Part shown: piece by piece, positions 36,473-46,083 of the stretch
Numbering within the stretch: position 1 is the first letter of the stretch
Layout: every line of letters begins with the position of its first letter
NCBI RefSeq assembly: GCF_014641555.1
Contig: NZ_BMHY01000008.1
Coordinates: 1-64,000, forward strand
DNA length: 64,000 nt
DNA from: Paenibacillus radicis (ex Gao et al. 2016)
Lineage (GTDB): Bacteria; Bacillota; Bacilli; Paenibacillales; Paenibacillaceae
Reading direction: 5' to 3'
Notes under the pieces: generated by a model
What the model was told of the DNA's origin: nothing
The model's input: only the letters and a program-made list of their open reading frames with translations
Databases searched by the model: none
Made by a program: the position numbers and the translations under genes

Positions 36473-37780
36473 ATGTCTTCGCGAACGGTCAAGCAAGGAA
36501 CGGGCGGCCGCATGGACCGGCAGCCAAAGCAGCCGTTGTTAAGAGGGACAGCTGCGAATCAATCGCCGCTGTCGCCAGTTCCACAGCCACAGCCGCAGCC
36601 GCAGCAGCAAGCCAAGCCGGTGAAGCCGCAGCCCAAGCAGGCAAAGCTGCCAGCGGATAAACAAGAGGCGGCTGCTATCGACCAAAGGGCGGCGTCCAAA
36701 CTAACCTCTCTTCTGCGTTCTTCAGATTATATCGACGGCAGCCGGGACCGGCATGACGGCTGGAAATCGGCGATTCACCAATATGTGAGTCTGTACAATC
36801 AAGCAGAGACGGAGCAGCATGTCGCTGCCATAGACGGTTATGTGTCCGACCAGGATCATTGCACAAGAATGCACGGCAGATTGCAAAGGCTGCGCCAGAG
36901 AGACTTGTTGCGCGGCTGCTTGCCTTCCCGCGGAGAGACGAAGGCGGAGCTTGTGCGCGTGAATGAATCGGCAACCGAGGTTTCCGTCCTTGTGAAGCTG
37001 CATATTAAACGGCAGATGGAGCAGTCCGGACTTTACTATATTGAGGAAAGAGCAGAGTGCGAGCGGCTGTGGCTCGCTCAATCCGGAGGCTACTGGCAAA
37101 TTGTCCGTATCGAACCTGTCATTGGCGAGAGAAGGCCGCGTTTTGGCATTTCTGAATATGCTAGCGGCTTTGAGGAAGCAGAAGACTATGTGGCGGAGAG
37201 CCAGTCGCTCGTCCGTTCCACTCCGTTTCTCAACTACGAGCTGTTTCCGCAGTTGAAGCATCGGCAAGCGGGTATCCCTTACCGGAGGGATTTGGCCGCC
37301 GCTTATGCGGATCAGTGGTGGAATCAGCCTAACCCTGCCTACGAGGAGTTTGAGGTGAATTGCACCAACTATACCTCACAGGCGATCTTTGCAGGCAATG
37401 GCCCAATGAACTATACTGGTAAAAGAAGCAGCGGCTGGTGGTACAAAGGCCGCAACAAAGGCGGCGAGTGGTGGAGCTACAGCTGGTCCGTATCGAATGC
37501 GCTGGCCAATTACTTGACTGCACCGCGCAGCTCGGGCATGCGCGGCAGTGTTGTAAATTCTGCTGAGGAGCTTCAGCTTGGCGACATCATTACGTATGAC
37601 TGGAACGGCGACGGACGCTTCGAGCATAGCACGATCGTGACTGCTTTCGATGCGGCAGGCATGCCGCTCGTTAATGCCAATACGGTGCCGAGCAGGCATC
37701 GCTACTGGGATTACCGGGATTCCTACGCATGGACGGAACAAACGAAATATCGTTTTTTTCATATAGCGGACCTATTATAA
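36473..37780 (+). CDS. amidase_6 domain protein without signal peptide
   Basis: A 435-residue protein. The N-terminus is low complexity (Pro/Gln runs at about residues 35-65), with no signal peptide or TM. A middle alpha/beta region is followed by a C-terminal putative amidase_6 (cysteine peptidase-like) domain from about residue 275: RRDLAAAYADQWWNQPNPAY, catalytic Cys in FEVNCTNYTSQAIF, WWSYSWSVSNAL, His in RFEHSTIVT and the final VNANTVPSRHRYWDYR. Relatives include B. subtilis spore-coat protein YhbB, so a spore role is possible; that is inference. ATG 36473 follows SD GGGAGGG. Ddl follows 26 bases later. Confidence 0.8.
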   Translation: MSSRTVKQGTGGRMDRQPKQPLLRGTAANQSPLSPVPQPQPQPQQQAKPVKPQPKQAKLPADKQEAAAIDQRAASKLTSLLRSSDYIDGSRDRHDGWKSAIHQYVSLYNQAETEQHVAAIDGYVSDQDHCTRMHGRLQRLRQRDLLRGCLPSRGETKAELVRVNESATEVSVLVKLHIKRQMEQSGLYYIEERAECERLWLAQSGGYWQIVRIEPVIGERRPRFGISEYASGFEEAEDYVAESQSLVRSTPFLNYELFPQLKHRQAGIPYRRDLAAAYADQWWNQPNPAYEEFEVNCTNYTSQAIFAGNGPMNYTGKRSSGWWYKGRNKGGEWWSYSWSVSNALANYLTAPRSSGMRGSVVNSAEELQLGDIITYDWNGDGRFEHSTIVTAFDAAGMPLVNANTVPSRHRYWDYRDSYAWTEQTKYRFFHIADLL

Positions 37781-37806
37781 AAAATATAGATTCCGGAGGA
37801 GCGTCC

Positions 37807-38916
37807 ATGGGGAAGAAAGTGCATGTAGGACTCGTTTACGGGGGAAAGTCCGGGGAACATGATGTATCCCTTCAAACCGCGTTTGCAGTAGCTGGCGAGT
37901 TTGATTATGCTAAATACGAAATTACCCCTTTTTATATAACGAAGCTTGGCGAATGGAGACGGGGACAAATTCTAATTGCCAGACCTGGCAGCATCGACGA
38001 GATGAAGCTGACGGCTGTGCAAAGTGCAGCCTCAGCTGCGTTTCCGCTTGCTCCGCTATTCGATCGGTTAGGGGCAGGGGCGGCAGGCAGCTCGCCGATT
38101 GACGTCGTATTCCCGCTGCTCCACGGTACATTTGGCGAGGACGGCACGATTCAGGGACTGCTCGAGATGGCCAACATCCCTTACGTGGGAGCGGGCGTTC
38201 TTGCTTCCGCAGTTGGCATGGACAAGATCACGATGAAGAAGGTATTCGCCTACGAAGGGCTGCCGCAATGCATCTTCCGCTACTTTAACCGGACGCAGTG
38301 GGAGAAGGACTCTGCTTTCTTCATTATGGAGGTCGAGGTGTCGCTAGGTTATCCTTGCTTTATTAAACCAGCTAACCTTGGTTCCAGCGTCGGCATTTCT
38401 AAAGCAAAAAATCGCGAGGAGCTCATTGCAGCCGTTGACCATGCATTCCGGTTCGACCGTAAGGTGGTCATTGAAGAGTTCGTCGACGCCCGCGAGATTG
38501 AGGTAAGCGTGCTTGGCAATGACGAGCCGAAGGCTTCTGTGTCAGGTGAAATCGCACCTTCCAACGAATTTTACGACTATAAAGCGAAGTATATCGATGG
38601 CAAGTCGACGATGCAGATTCCGGCTTTATTGCCATCTTCGGTAACGGAGAACATTCGCGAAATGGCCGTTCAGGCTTTTCTGGCAATCGACGGATCGGGG
38701 TTGTCCCGGGTCGATTTTTTCTTGCGTAAATCGGATGGACAGCTGTTTATTAACGAAGTAAATACGTTGCCGGGCTTTACCCCTTTCAGCATGTATCCGC
38801 TGATGTGGAAGGAAACCGGATTGCCGTACCGGGAGCTGCTCGATAAGCTGATCGAGCTTGCGCTGAGGCGTTATGCCGACAAGCAGACTATCGATTACGG
38901 CGGAAGCGGCAATTAA
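37807..38916 (+). CDS. ddl: D-alanine--D-alanine ligase
   Basis: A 369-residue ATP-grasp enzyme making D-Ala-D-Ala for peptidoglycan. Seen are VGLVYGGKSGEHDVSL at the N-terminus, FPLLHGTFGEDGTIQG, the PCFIKPANLGSSVGISK ATP-grasp loop, the omega-loop NEFYDYKAKY with the Tyr that marks D-Ala (not D-Lac) specificity, and FINEVNTLPGFTP with metal ligands. The frame stays open into the preceding gene, but ATG 37807 follows a perfect GGAGGAG SD. The gene is followed 21 bases later by a small gene and uvsE, probably one operon. Confidence 0.95.
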   Translation: MGKKVHVGLVYGGKSGEHDVSLQTAFAVAGEFDYAKYEITPFYITKLGEWRRGQILIARPGSIDEMKLTAVQSAASAAFPLAPLFDRLGAGAAGSSPIDVVFPLLHGTFGEDGTIQGLLEMANIPYVGAGVLASAVGMDKITMKKVFAYEGLPQCIFRYFNRTQWEKDSAFFIMEVEVSLGYPCFIKPANLGSSVGISKAKNREELIAAVDHAFRFDRKVVIEEFVDAREIEVSVLGNDEPKASVSGEIAPSNEFYDYKAKYIDGKSTMQIPALLPSSVTENIREMAVQAFLAIDGSGLSRVDFFLRKSDGQLFINEVNTLPGFTPFSMYPLMWKETGLPYRELLDKLIELALRRYADKQTIDYGGSGN

Positions 38917-38937
38917 CATTAGAGGAGGAAGCTAGGG

Positions 38938-39255
38938 ATGGGTTTTGCAACAGAGTTTAATTCCGTTTGTAAATTCAAATCAGAACAAGAGCTTTATGAA
39001 TTGTTGGAATATGGTCGGGGTAAAATGGTAAAGAGCGGTTTCCGGGTCTTTCCAACCGGCCAGAAGGTGATCGCTTACACACCAAACAATGAAGCGATTG
39101 CAATTGTTCGTATTCTGGCTTCTATTGCGGAAATTAACTTTCAAGGCGAAGAGATTACCGAAGTAGAGATGGAATTAGTCAGAAAGCTGACAGAGGAAGA
39201 AGCCCGTGTCCAAACGGCACTGGCATTCGAAATGTTTTTCGGAGAGCGTGAGTAG
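38938..39255 (+). CDS. small conserved-looking protein of unknown function
   Basis: A 105-residue soluble protein not assigned to a known family. It has a predicted alpha-beta pattern: ATEFNSVCKFKSEQELYELLEY, then a beta section FRVFPTGQKVIAYTP, IAIVRILASIAEI, and an acidic helical C-terminus. Its length, strong SD (AGAGGAGG) and position in an operon (21 bases after ddl, three bases before uvsE) support a real gene. Its SD-proximal tail carries the GGAGAG SD of uvsE. No domain can be named with confidence. Confidence 0.75.
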   Translation: MGFATEFNSVCKFKSEQELYELLEYGRGKMVKSGFRVFPTGQKVIAYTPNNEAIAIVRILASIAEINFQGEEITEVEMELVRKLTEEEARVQTALAFEMFFGERE

Positions 39256-39258
39256 CAT

Positions 39259-40284
39259 ATGATCGTCAGATTCGGCTTCGTCGCCATGAGCTTATTGCTC
39301 GAGAACGCCTCGCCTTCCCGTACAATGACCTATACCAATTTCGCCAAGCTGCCGGATCGGGAAGCGGCAATACGCAGGCTCGAGCAGATCGCCAAAGATA
39401 ATTTGCACAATACGCTTCGTATTCTAAGACATGCCACGGAGAATGATATTCGGCTGCACCGGTTGACCTCCAAAATCATTCCACTGGCAACGCATAATGG
39501 ATTGGCCGATTGGAATCCGTATCCGGAGCTGCAGTCTGCCTTTACCGAAGTGGGTGAATATGTGCAAAAAACGGGTATTCGGGTTTCCTTCCATCCCGAC
39601 CATTTTTGCGTATTCAGCACGCCCCGTCCGGAAGTCCTGATCAATTCAGAGAAGGACCTGGACTACCATGTGCGAATGATTGAAGCGATGGGTTTGCCGG
39701 AGACGGTAAAGAACAATATTCATATTGGCGGAGCCTACGGCGACAAAGTCGTAGCCGGAGAGCGTTTCGTGCAGCAGTTTGGGGCACTTGCGCCGCGGCT
39801 CCGCAACCGGGTCACGCTTGAAAACGACGACAAGACGTTTAATGTTGTGGAGACGCTTGAAGCGGCCGAAGCTGTCGGCGTCCCTATGGTGCTGGACATT
39901 CATCACCATGATGTCAATGACGGCGGCATTTCGCGGGACGAGCTTTCCGGCAAGCTGTGGCAGCGGATCTTGGACACCTGGAAGCGGGAAGCGGACAGGC
40001 TGGGCTGGGATTCTGTGCAAGGCGCTGATGCGCTGCCGCCCAAAATCCATGCGTCGAGTCCGAAGAGCGAGTCGGAACGAAGAAGTCATGCCGATGGCGT
40101 GGAGGCTAGGCCGCTGCTTCGCTTTTTGCAGGAAATTGCAGGCTCGACAAGCCGTGTTGATTGCATGCTGGAGGCAAAGCACAAGGATGCGGCTTTGCTT
40201 AAGCTGATGGAGGATATGAAGGAATTAGAGGCGCTGGGCGAGGGCGTCCGCGTCATTGACGGCGGCAGCATTGAGGTGCTGTAG
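39259..40284 (+). CDS. uvsE: UV damage endonuclease
   Basis: A 341-residue enzyme of the UvdE/UVDE family, a TIM-barrel metal-dependent endonuclease that nicks 5' of UV photoproducts in alternative excision repair. Diagnostic blocks are RFGFVAMS at the N-terminus, HNTLRILRHATEN, RVSFHPDHFCVFSTP with metal-binding His, NIHIGGAYGDK, VTLENDDKTF with the Glu and Asp, and LDIHHHDVNDGG. The C-terminal part ends in CMLEAKHKDAALLKL, which holds the last Glu. It is translationally close to the small gene upstream (three-base gap). In spore formers this enzyme complements spore photoproduct repair. Confidence 0.93.
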   Translation: MIVRFGFVAMSLLLENASPSRTMTYTNFAKLPDREAAIRRLEQIAKDNLHNTLRILRHATENDIRLHRLTSKIIPLATHNGLADWNPYPELQSAFTEVGEYVQKTGIRVSFHPDHFCVFSTPRPEVLINSEKDLDYHVRMIEAMGLPETVKNNIHIGGAYGDKVVAGERFVQQFGALAPRLRNRVTLENDDKTFNVVETLEAAEAVGVPMVLDIHHHDVNDGGISRDELSGKLWQRILDTWKREADRLGWDSVQGADALPPKIHASSPKSESERRSHADGVEARPLLRFLQEIAGSTSRVDCMLEAKHKDAALLKLMEDMKELEALGEGVRVIDGGSIEVL

Positions 40285-40348
40285 CCGTTTCGTTTTATCG
40301 GAATAAGCGCGCTTGTGATGCGTGAGCTGAGAAAGCGGGGGATTGAAG

Positions 40349-41170
40349 TTGCTGGAATGGATATTGCTTGTCCTGCTAGGCGTAGTTGCAGCTATGTTCG
40401 GCAGCATCGTTGGCCTTGGGGGCGGCATTATTATCGTGCCGGCGCTTATGCTTCTCGGACCGCAGCTCATAGGCGCTGAGATCGATCATGCAACGGCGGT
40501 CGGCACCTCCCTGACGATGCTTATCGTCACTGCGCTTGCGTCGACACTTAGCTATGCGAAGAAGAAGATCGTCGATTTCCGCAGCGGGCTGCTGCTGTTT
40601 ATAACAAGCGGACCCGCCGCCATGATCGGCTCGGCTTTGACGGGGAAGCTTCAAGGCGCAGCCTTTTCATTAAGCTTTGGTATTTTTATGCTGCTCATGG
40701 CCGCACTCCTTATCGCCCGTGATTATATGAAACCGGTTACGCGGCAATGGCCGATTGAGCGTTCGATTACGGATGCGTCTGGACAAGTCCATACTTATGG
40801 TTACGGACTGCTGCCGCTGCTGCTTATTGGCTTCGCAGTTGGTCTAATATCCGGGTTGTTCGGTATTGGCGGAGGCTCCCTGTTTGTGCCGGTTATGGTG
40901 CTGCTGTTCCGTTTTCCGCCGCATCTTGCGACGGCAACGTCGATGTTCGTCATCTTCTTGTCTTCCATATTGGGCAGCGGAATGCACGGCTGGCTCGGGG
41001 AGATTAATTATTGGCTGTTGCTTGCACTGGTGCCTGGCGCTTGGGTAGGCGGCAAGCTTGGCGCCTGGGTGGCAGGACGCATGAGCGGGAAGAAGCTGCT
41101 TTGGCTGCTTCGGATTACGCTGCTTCTGCTCGCTTGCCAGCTGATAATCGAGGGATGGATGGAGCTATAG
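40349..41170 (+). CDS. TauE/SafE (TSUP) family membrane permease
   Basis: A 273-residue membrane protein with about eight hydrophobic helices in two related halves. The family motifs are present: GSIVGLGGGIIIVPALM in the first half and GLISGLFGIGGGSLFVPVM in the second, with HATAVGTSLTM and HLATATSMFVI repeated as expected. TSUP permeases move sulfite, sulfoacetate or other organosulfur anions, but the substrate is unknown. A TTG at 40343 immediately follows the SD (GGGGGA); TTG 40349, six bases after it, is the better start. No sulfur genes are adjacent. Confidence 0.85.
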   Translation: MLEWILLVLLGVVAAMFGSIVGLGGGIIIVPALMLLGPQLIGAEIDHATAVGTSLTMLIVTALASTLSYAKKKIVDFRSGLLLFITSGPAAMIGSALTGKLQGAAFSLSFGIFMLLMAALLIARDYMKPVTRQWPIERSITDASGQVHTYGYGLLPLLLIGFAVGLISGLFGIGGGSLFVPVMVLLFRFPPHLATATSMFVIFLSSILGSGMHGWLGEINYWLLLALVPGAWVGGKLGAWVAGRMSGKKLLWLLRITLLLLACQLIIEGWMEL

Positions 41171-41289
41171 CCTGTTTCCATCCCATAACGGGACAAATTA
41201 CGAAACTTTTGAGACCTCATCTCGTATTTCTATACGATAACTATTATTTTTTCAATTATTCAGACAAGTAGAAGGTAGTGTGATGCACA

Positions 41290-42144
41290 GTGAGCGATCA
41301 GCAGGATGCAGCCATTATTGGCAGCAAAAGCTTTACTGCCGTAGCGATTAACTGCGCGGCAAAGGCTGGCGAATGGATTAAGACAAAGCTCGGCAATTAT
41401 GAGAAGCTTGATATAAAATATTCCTCGACCGACCTTGTAACGGAAGTGGACAAAGGGTCGGAGACGCTGATCAAGCGGTTGGTCCTGACTCATTTTCCGC
41501 ATCATTCTTTTCTTGGGGAAGAGGGCGTAGAACCGGGGCCAGAAGCTTCGGTTCGCGCGCTTGAGTCCAAGCTGGAGAATGAATATTTGTGGATCGTTGA
41601 TCCGATCGACGGCACGACGAATTTCGTCCATGGCTTTCCGTTTTTTGTCGTGTCGATTGCCCTTGCTTACCGGGGCGAAGTTATTGTCGGCGTCGTATAC
41701 GACCCGATGAAGGATGAGCTGTTCTTGGCCGAGAAGGGCAAGGGCGCTTACGTTCACGGCAAGCGAATGAGCGTATCCGGCGAGGATACGCTGAGAACCA
41801 GCTTGATAGCTACTGGTTTTCCAGCAGATCAGCAGTATGCGCTGCCCCTGAATATGAAGGGCTTGCAAGCCGTTGCGCCACAAGTGCGCAATATCCGTTC
41901 CGGCGGTTCGGCGGCTCTGCATATGGCGTATGTGGCGGCCGGAAGGTTGTCCGGTTTCTGGGAAATCGGGCTGAACAGCTGGGACTTGGCAGCAGGCTCG
42001 CTGCTCATTCAGGAATCGGGCGGCACGGTTACCGATTCGCTCGGACAGCCCTACCATTTGGGTGTCCGCAACGTAGTCGCATCCAATGGGAAAATTCATG
42101 ATGAGTTTGTCGGAGCTTTGGACAAGGCCGAGGCGACGTTATAG
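41290..42144 (+). CDS. inositol monophosphatase family protein
   Basis: A 284-residue lithium-sensitive-type phosphatase. The metal sites are clear: GEEG (E77), WIVDPIDGTTNFVHG (D104 and D107, about residues 101-115) and SWDLAAGSLL near the end with the last Asp. A GSAALHMAYVAAGR block matches the family. It would dephosphorylate inositol monophosphate or similar sugar phosphates, like SuhB. It begins with GTG 41290 behind an imperfect AAGGTAG SD; ATG 41283 is out of frame. A terminator follows. Confidence 0.9.
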   Translation: MSDQQDAAIIGSKSFTAVAINCAAKAGEWIKTKLGNYEKLDIKYSSTDLVTEVDKGSETLIKRLVLTHFPHHSFLGEEGVEPGPEASVRALESKLENEYLWIVDPIDGTTNFVHGFPFFVVSIALAYRGEVIVGVVYDPMKDELFLAEKGKGAYVHGKRMSVSGEDTLRTSLIATGFPADQQYALPLNMKGLQAVAPQVRNIRSGGSAALHMAYVAAGRLSGFWEIGLNSWDLAAGSLLIQESGGTVTDSLGQPYHLGVRNVVASNGKIHDEFVGALDKAEATL

Positions 42145-42173
42145 CTTGCAAAATGGAATAGGGATAGTGAATA

Positions 42174-42217
42174 AAGAGCACCCTGCGTTTAATCAAAACG
42201 TAAGGGTGCTCTTTTAT
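42174..42217 (+). terminator. terminator of the inositol-monophosphatase-like gene
   Basis: AAGAGCACCCT pairs with AGGGTGCTC, with an inner GTTTT/AAAAC-type pairing; TTTTATTT follows. Confidence 0.85.
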
Positions 42218-42654
42218 TTATATGAAATACTTTTCATTCACAAGCAACCTCTACACCAAGTAGCACCATCTAATTCGAAGTAACCAAAGTTGCTCCAAGT
42301 AACTAGCTTTCAGCATAGCGCTACTTTACGGAGTGGCAGGAGTGGTGGTTTGGATAGGGAAAGTTGGTTGCTAAACACGTAAAAGAAAAACATACTTTAT
42401 TAACTGCAGTTTTTTCCTAAATTTCTCGCCATCTGAGCCGAATATAAGCGGATTTACTCATTTAAGGTACATTTTTTCTTTATAAAGAAATGAAATGCCG
42501 CCCTTGTGAACTTTCTTACCTTACACGTTCAGATCCCACTTTTCACTAGCGAAATAAGGAAATTGTTTACTTAATAGCGAAAATGAAAAGCAGATTAGCA
42601 AAAAGACCTGCTGGATAGCGAAAAGCCATGTTAGTTGAAACGGGAGTTAGATGG
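42218..42654. other. gene-free stretch with TAGCGAA words
   Basis: No convincing gene. Towards its right end TAGCGAA-type words recur (TAGCGAAA near 42549 and 42575, again near 42616), resembling the arms of the 6.4-7.2 kb palindromes. Nothing here was recognised as a terminator for the YesN-like gene. Confidence 0.35.
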
Positions 42655-44286
42655 TTAATGCAGCTTGTTCCGGTATTCCTGCGGCGTGAGCCCATAATGC
42701 TTTTTGAATAGCTGAATGAAATAGCTGGGCTTCTGGTAGCCGAGCATTTGCGAGATTTCATAGATTTTTTCGTCCGTTTGGGACAATAGCTGGGCTGATT
42801 TCTCCATTCGTGCGCGGAGCATGAATTCGCTGATGCCTTCGCCGGTTTCGGTCTTATAGATTTTCGATAGATAGGAAGGATTCAAGAACACATGGGACGA
42901 GATAGAGTGCAGGGAGGCATTATCTAAATGCTCATGAATAAACTCCTGCACTTTGCGGATGATGCCGGAACGGGAATCCTTTTCCTCCGTGCTGACGGAA
43001 GTTTTGTAGTTTTCGATGATGCGGTAAGCCCAGGTCCGCAGTTCGTCGACAGCTGTAATCGGACGCCCGTTGGCATACGCATGGAAGTCGTCGCCGATCG
43101 TGTCGGACAACCATTGCTTATTCTTATGGACGAGGGCGGCAAGCGTCGCGGCAATGGTGAAATAGGTTTCCAGCACATGTTCCTGGGAGTCGCGCCAATT
43201 CGTCTCAAGCTCGTGAAAGATCGTATCCAGCTTGCTGCGCACCGCATCCCACTGGCCTACCTCTAACAACTGGAGGATGGTTGGCGGGCGATGCAGCTCA
43301 TTGATTAATTGCGGAGCGCCGCCGCGGGCAGGCTCTTTGGCCAACGAGATATACAGATCCTTCTCGCTGCCGATGAAGTGGCGGAAGTTCGTAATGGAAG
43401 CTTGATAGAGCGGACCTACCTCGGCCGGAAACGACCCGGATTTGCTCGTCAGGACGGATATGCCAACCCGTAAATACGATTTGACGACATGCTGAAGCTG
43501 GAACGCTCTCCGTTCGATCCACTCCTCGACGCTCTCCGCTGTATTTTCCTCAATGGTACTCTTCGCCTGCAGCAGACAAACCAGATAACCATGCGTATCC
43601 TTCGCATGCCAGAGATGCAGCCGCTCTCCGAAAATTTCCTCCGCCATATTGGCTAGGGCATAATCGATTAATGCTTCGCTTTCTCCGCCTTCGTACAGCC
43701 TTTCGCTGTCATCCAGCCGCAGCAGCATAATGTGGACCGGAGTGACTTCACGGAACGGTATTTCATACATCGTTAGCTTGGACATTAGCCGCAGCGGCTC
43801 GGCGGATTGTTTGCCGCTCAGTAAATCGAGAAGCATATATTCGCGAAGCTTCGGCAGCTGCTCCCGCAAGGAATACATCGCACGCTGGACGGAGCTGATT
43901 TCCTGCCACTCTCGCTCCAGATCGCCGATCGCCTTACGAACCGCGCCAAGCAATTCATCGTCGGAAGCAGGCTTGAGCAAATAATCGCTGGATTGCAGCT
44001 GCAGAGCCTGCTTCGTATATTCAAAGTCCGAATAGCCGGACAGAAGAATGCACTTCGTATGCTTCCAATTTCGTTTTACTTCCCGTATCAAATCCAAGCC
44101 GGACATGCCGGGCATCCGAATGTCGGTAATGATGACATCGATCGGCTGCTCATTCATAATGTCCAGCGCTTCCTGCCCGGAGTAAGCCTTATAGACATTT
44201 GTTATTCCTGCTTCGTTCCATGGAATCATATCCGCCAGATCGTCTGCCAAAATAGACTGGTCATCGATAATTAGCAACTGTCGCAT
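42655..44286 (-). CDS. YesN-like response regulator with AraC-type DNA-binding domain
   Basis: A 543-residue regulator. Receiver domain (residues 1-120): IDDQ at the acidic pocket, phospho-acceptor D55 in IITDIRMPG, and LLKPASDD. A long central region (about 130-430) of unassigned function follows. An AraC-type double helix-turn-helix covers about 440-543 (SYLSKIYKTETGEGISEF; EISQMLGYQKPSYFIQLFK; QEYRNKLH). This layout is the YesN family that works with YesM kinases. It starts three bases after the kinase gene in the same operon. It would activate the divergent sugar-uptake genes. Confidence 0.9.
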   Translation of the reverse strand: MRQLLIIDDQSILADDLADMIPWNEAGITNVYKAYSGQEALDIMNEQPIDVIITDIRMPGMSGLDLIREVKRNWKHTKCILLSGYSDFEYTKQALQLQSSDYLLKPASDDELLGAVRKAIGDLEREWQEISSVQRAMYSLREQLPKLREYMLLDLLSGKQSAEPLRLMSKLTMYEIPFREVTPVHIMLLRLDDSERLYEGGESEALIDYALANMAEEIFGERLHLWHAKDTHGYLVCLLQAKSTIEENTAESVEEWIERRAFQLQHVVKSYLRVGISVLTSKSGSFPAEVGPLYQASITNFRHFIGSEKDLYISLAKEPARGGAPQLINELHRPPTILQLLEVGQWDAVRSKLDTIFHELETNWRDSQEHVLETYFTIAATLAALVHKNKQWLSDTIGDDFHAYANGRPITAVDELRTWAYRIIENYKTSVSTEEKDSRSGIIRKVQEFIHEHLDNASLHSISSHVFLNPSYLSKIYKTETGEGISEFMLRARMEKSAQLLSQTDEKIYEISQMLGYQKPSYFIQLFKKHYGLTPQEYRNKLH

Positions 44287-44289
44287 GTC

Positions 44290-46083
44290 TTATTCCTCCT
44301 TTAATTTTCGGCTATTCGCATGAGCCTCGGCTGCGGCCGCAATGGAAGCGGCTGCTTCCCTTACGCTATCCGGTTCATTCGGCCAGTATAGCTCGACAGC
44401 TACCCCGCCTTCATCCCTTTTCAAAATGCGAAGTCCGGCTTCCTGCCCGAATTGCAGCAGCATGCGCTGCCGGGTATTCCACAACGCGCAGCCTTTGTCC
44501 TCCGTAGGCGGCATCGACATTTGCTGGCGCAGCTGCTGCAGCTTCTCGTCGCTGACGCCGATTCCGTTGTCGGTGACGGAGATGATGTTGTAGCGGTCAT
44601 TTTGCGAGCCGGTGATTCGAATGTCGCCATCGCCAACCGGCTCGATGCCGTGAATAACGGCATTTTCTACAAGCGGCTGAAGAATAAGCCTCGGCAGCTC
44701 AAGCTCAGCCATTGCCTCAGGCACTTCAATGCTGAAGCGTAAGTCCTGCACGTTCATCGATTGAATGGCCAGATAGCTCTGGACAAGGTCAAGCTCCTCT
44801 CGCAGGAAGGCTGCCTGCTTCTCCGAACGGGTCGTGTACCGGTAGTAGCGGCTCAAGTGCAGCGCGAGATCCATAACGGATTCTTTCTTACCGAGCCGGG
44901 TCAAGCTGCGGATCAGCGTAAAGCAATTGTATAGAAAATGCGGATTGATTTGCGATTGCAGTTGCTTCAGGTTGGCGTCTCTGGAGCGAATCGTCTCCAA
45001 GTAGACATTTTGGATAAGTGTCTCGATCTGGGCTGCCATATCGTTGAAGCTGACGAGCAGGAAGTGAAACTCATTATTCGGGCGGAAAACGTTAAGCTTC
45101 GGATACTCGCCTTTTTTCAGCTTTTTAACACCGCGGACAAGCTCCCGGATCGGCACCTGCACATTGGTATAAAGCACATAGGCGGCAATCGTGCTTCCGA
45201 TTAACAGGAAGAAGATTGAAATGTAGAAAAGCAGGCTGTTCGTTGTAATCGGGCGAACGACATCATCGATTGGCAAATAGTCGAACAGGTACCAGCCAAG
45301 CTCGGGCATCCACACGCTGCTTACCGTGTATTCAACTCCGTCGAGCTTAACGCGTTCATACTGCCGCTGCGATAACGATTTGAGCTCGACATGAGAGAGA
45401 AGCGCGGACTGCAGCTCTTTATCGGAATCTTTGACGGATAGAATCTGATAGTCTTCAGATACGAAGCTGGCATCTCCCTTGCCGCCCTGCTTGAAGCGGT
45501 CCAGCGCCTTCACCAGCTCGTCCGCTGCGAAGCTGACCTCGACGATCAAGCCTGCTTTGCGGGCGGTGCTGTCAAAGGGCTCGGTAATAAAACGAACGAA
45601 TCGGGGCTGACCCCGGTAATAGGGAGCGACGATATTGGTATATTTCCAGACGCGTGAATAGTTGCTGTCAACCAGACTGGCGTTATATTCGAGATAGGTA
45701 TTGGTCGATACGAAGGTTTTGGTCGCCGGGGCATAGATACTGATGGTCGTATCCCAGGCAGAAGAGGCATTGATTAAACGAAGCTTGTCGTTGACGCGAA
45801 GCTTCTCGTCCGTCTGCTCATACAAGGAAGCGATTTCGATAAACTCCAGATTGCGAACGTTGATGTCCTCGCTGATGATGAGTCCGCTTTTCGCCAGTTG
45901 GGAGGCTGTTTCGTCGGTTTTGGCCGCAAAATAGGACAAATCCTTATACATCGATTTCTCGACCTCGTTCATCACGACATCGAGGCTTGTCCGATTGGAA
46001 AACCAATAGAGCACGATGATCGGGATCAGCAGCATGACGATCAGTCCCATTACTTTTGTAAACGTATTCACACGAAGCGACAT
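44290..46083 (-). CDS. YesM-type sensor histidine kinase
   Basis: A 597-residue kinase of the LytS/YesM class. A first TM (about residues 8-30), an extracellular sensor domain (about 40-285) of the dCache-like type, a second TM (about 287-310), a HAMP region (about 310-360), and the His_kinase block LKQLQSQINPHFLYNCFTLI (about 367-386; H near 377). The ATPase end includes ILQPLVENAVIHGIEP and VTDNGIGV. It is the first gene of the kinase-regulator operon, divergent from the permease genes, and would sense an extracellular sugar. The SD GAGGAGAG precedes the ATG. Confidence 0.9.
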   Translation of the reverse strand: MSLRVNTFTKVMGLIVMLLIPIIVLYWFSNRTSLDVVMNEVEKSMYKDLSYFAAKTDETASQLAKSGLIISEDINVRNLEFIEIASLYEQTDEKLRVNDKLRLINASSAWDTTISIYAPATKTFVSTNTYLEYNASLVDSNYSRVWKYTNIVAPYYRGQPRFVRFITEPFDSTARKAGLIVEVSFAADELVKALDRFKQGGKGDASFVSEDYQILSVKDSDKELQSALLSHVELKSLSQRQYERVKLDGVEYTVSSVWMPELGWYLFDYLPIDDVVRPITTNSLLFYISIFFLLIGSTIAAYVLYTNVQVPIRELVRGVKKLKKGEYPKLNVFRPNNEFHFLLVSFNDMAAQIETLIQNVYLETIRSRDANLKQLQSQINPHFLYNCFTLIRSLTRLGKKESVMDLALHLSRYYRYTTRSEKQAAFLREELDLVQSYLAIQSMNVQDLRFSIEVPEAMAELELPRLILQPLVENAVIHGIEPVGDGDIRITGSQNDRYNIISVTDNGIGVSDEKLQQLRQQMSMPPTEDKGCALWNTRQRMLLQFGQEAGLRILKRDEGGVAVELYWPNEPDSVREAAASIAAAAEAHANSRKLKEE

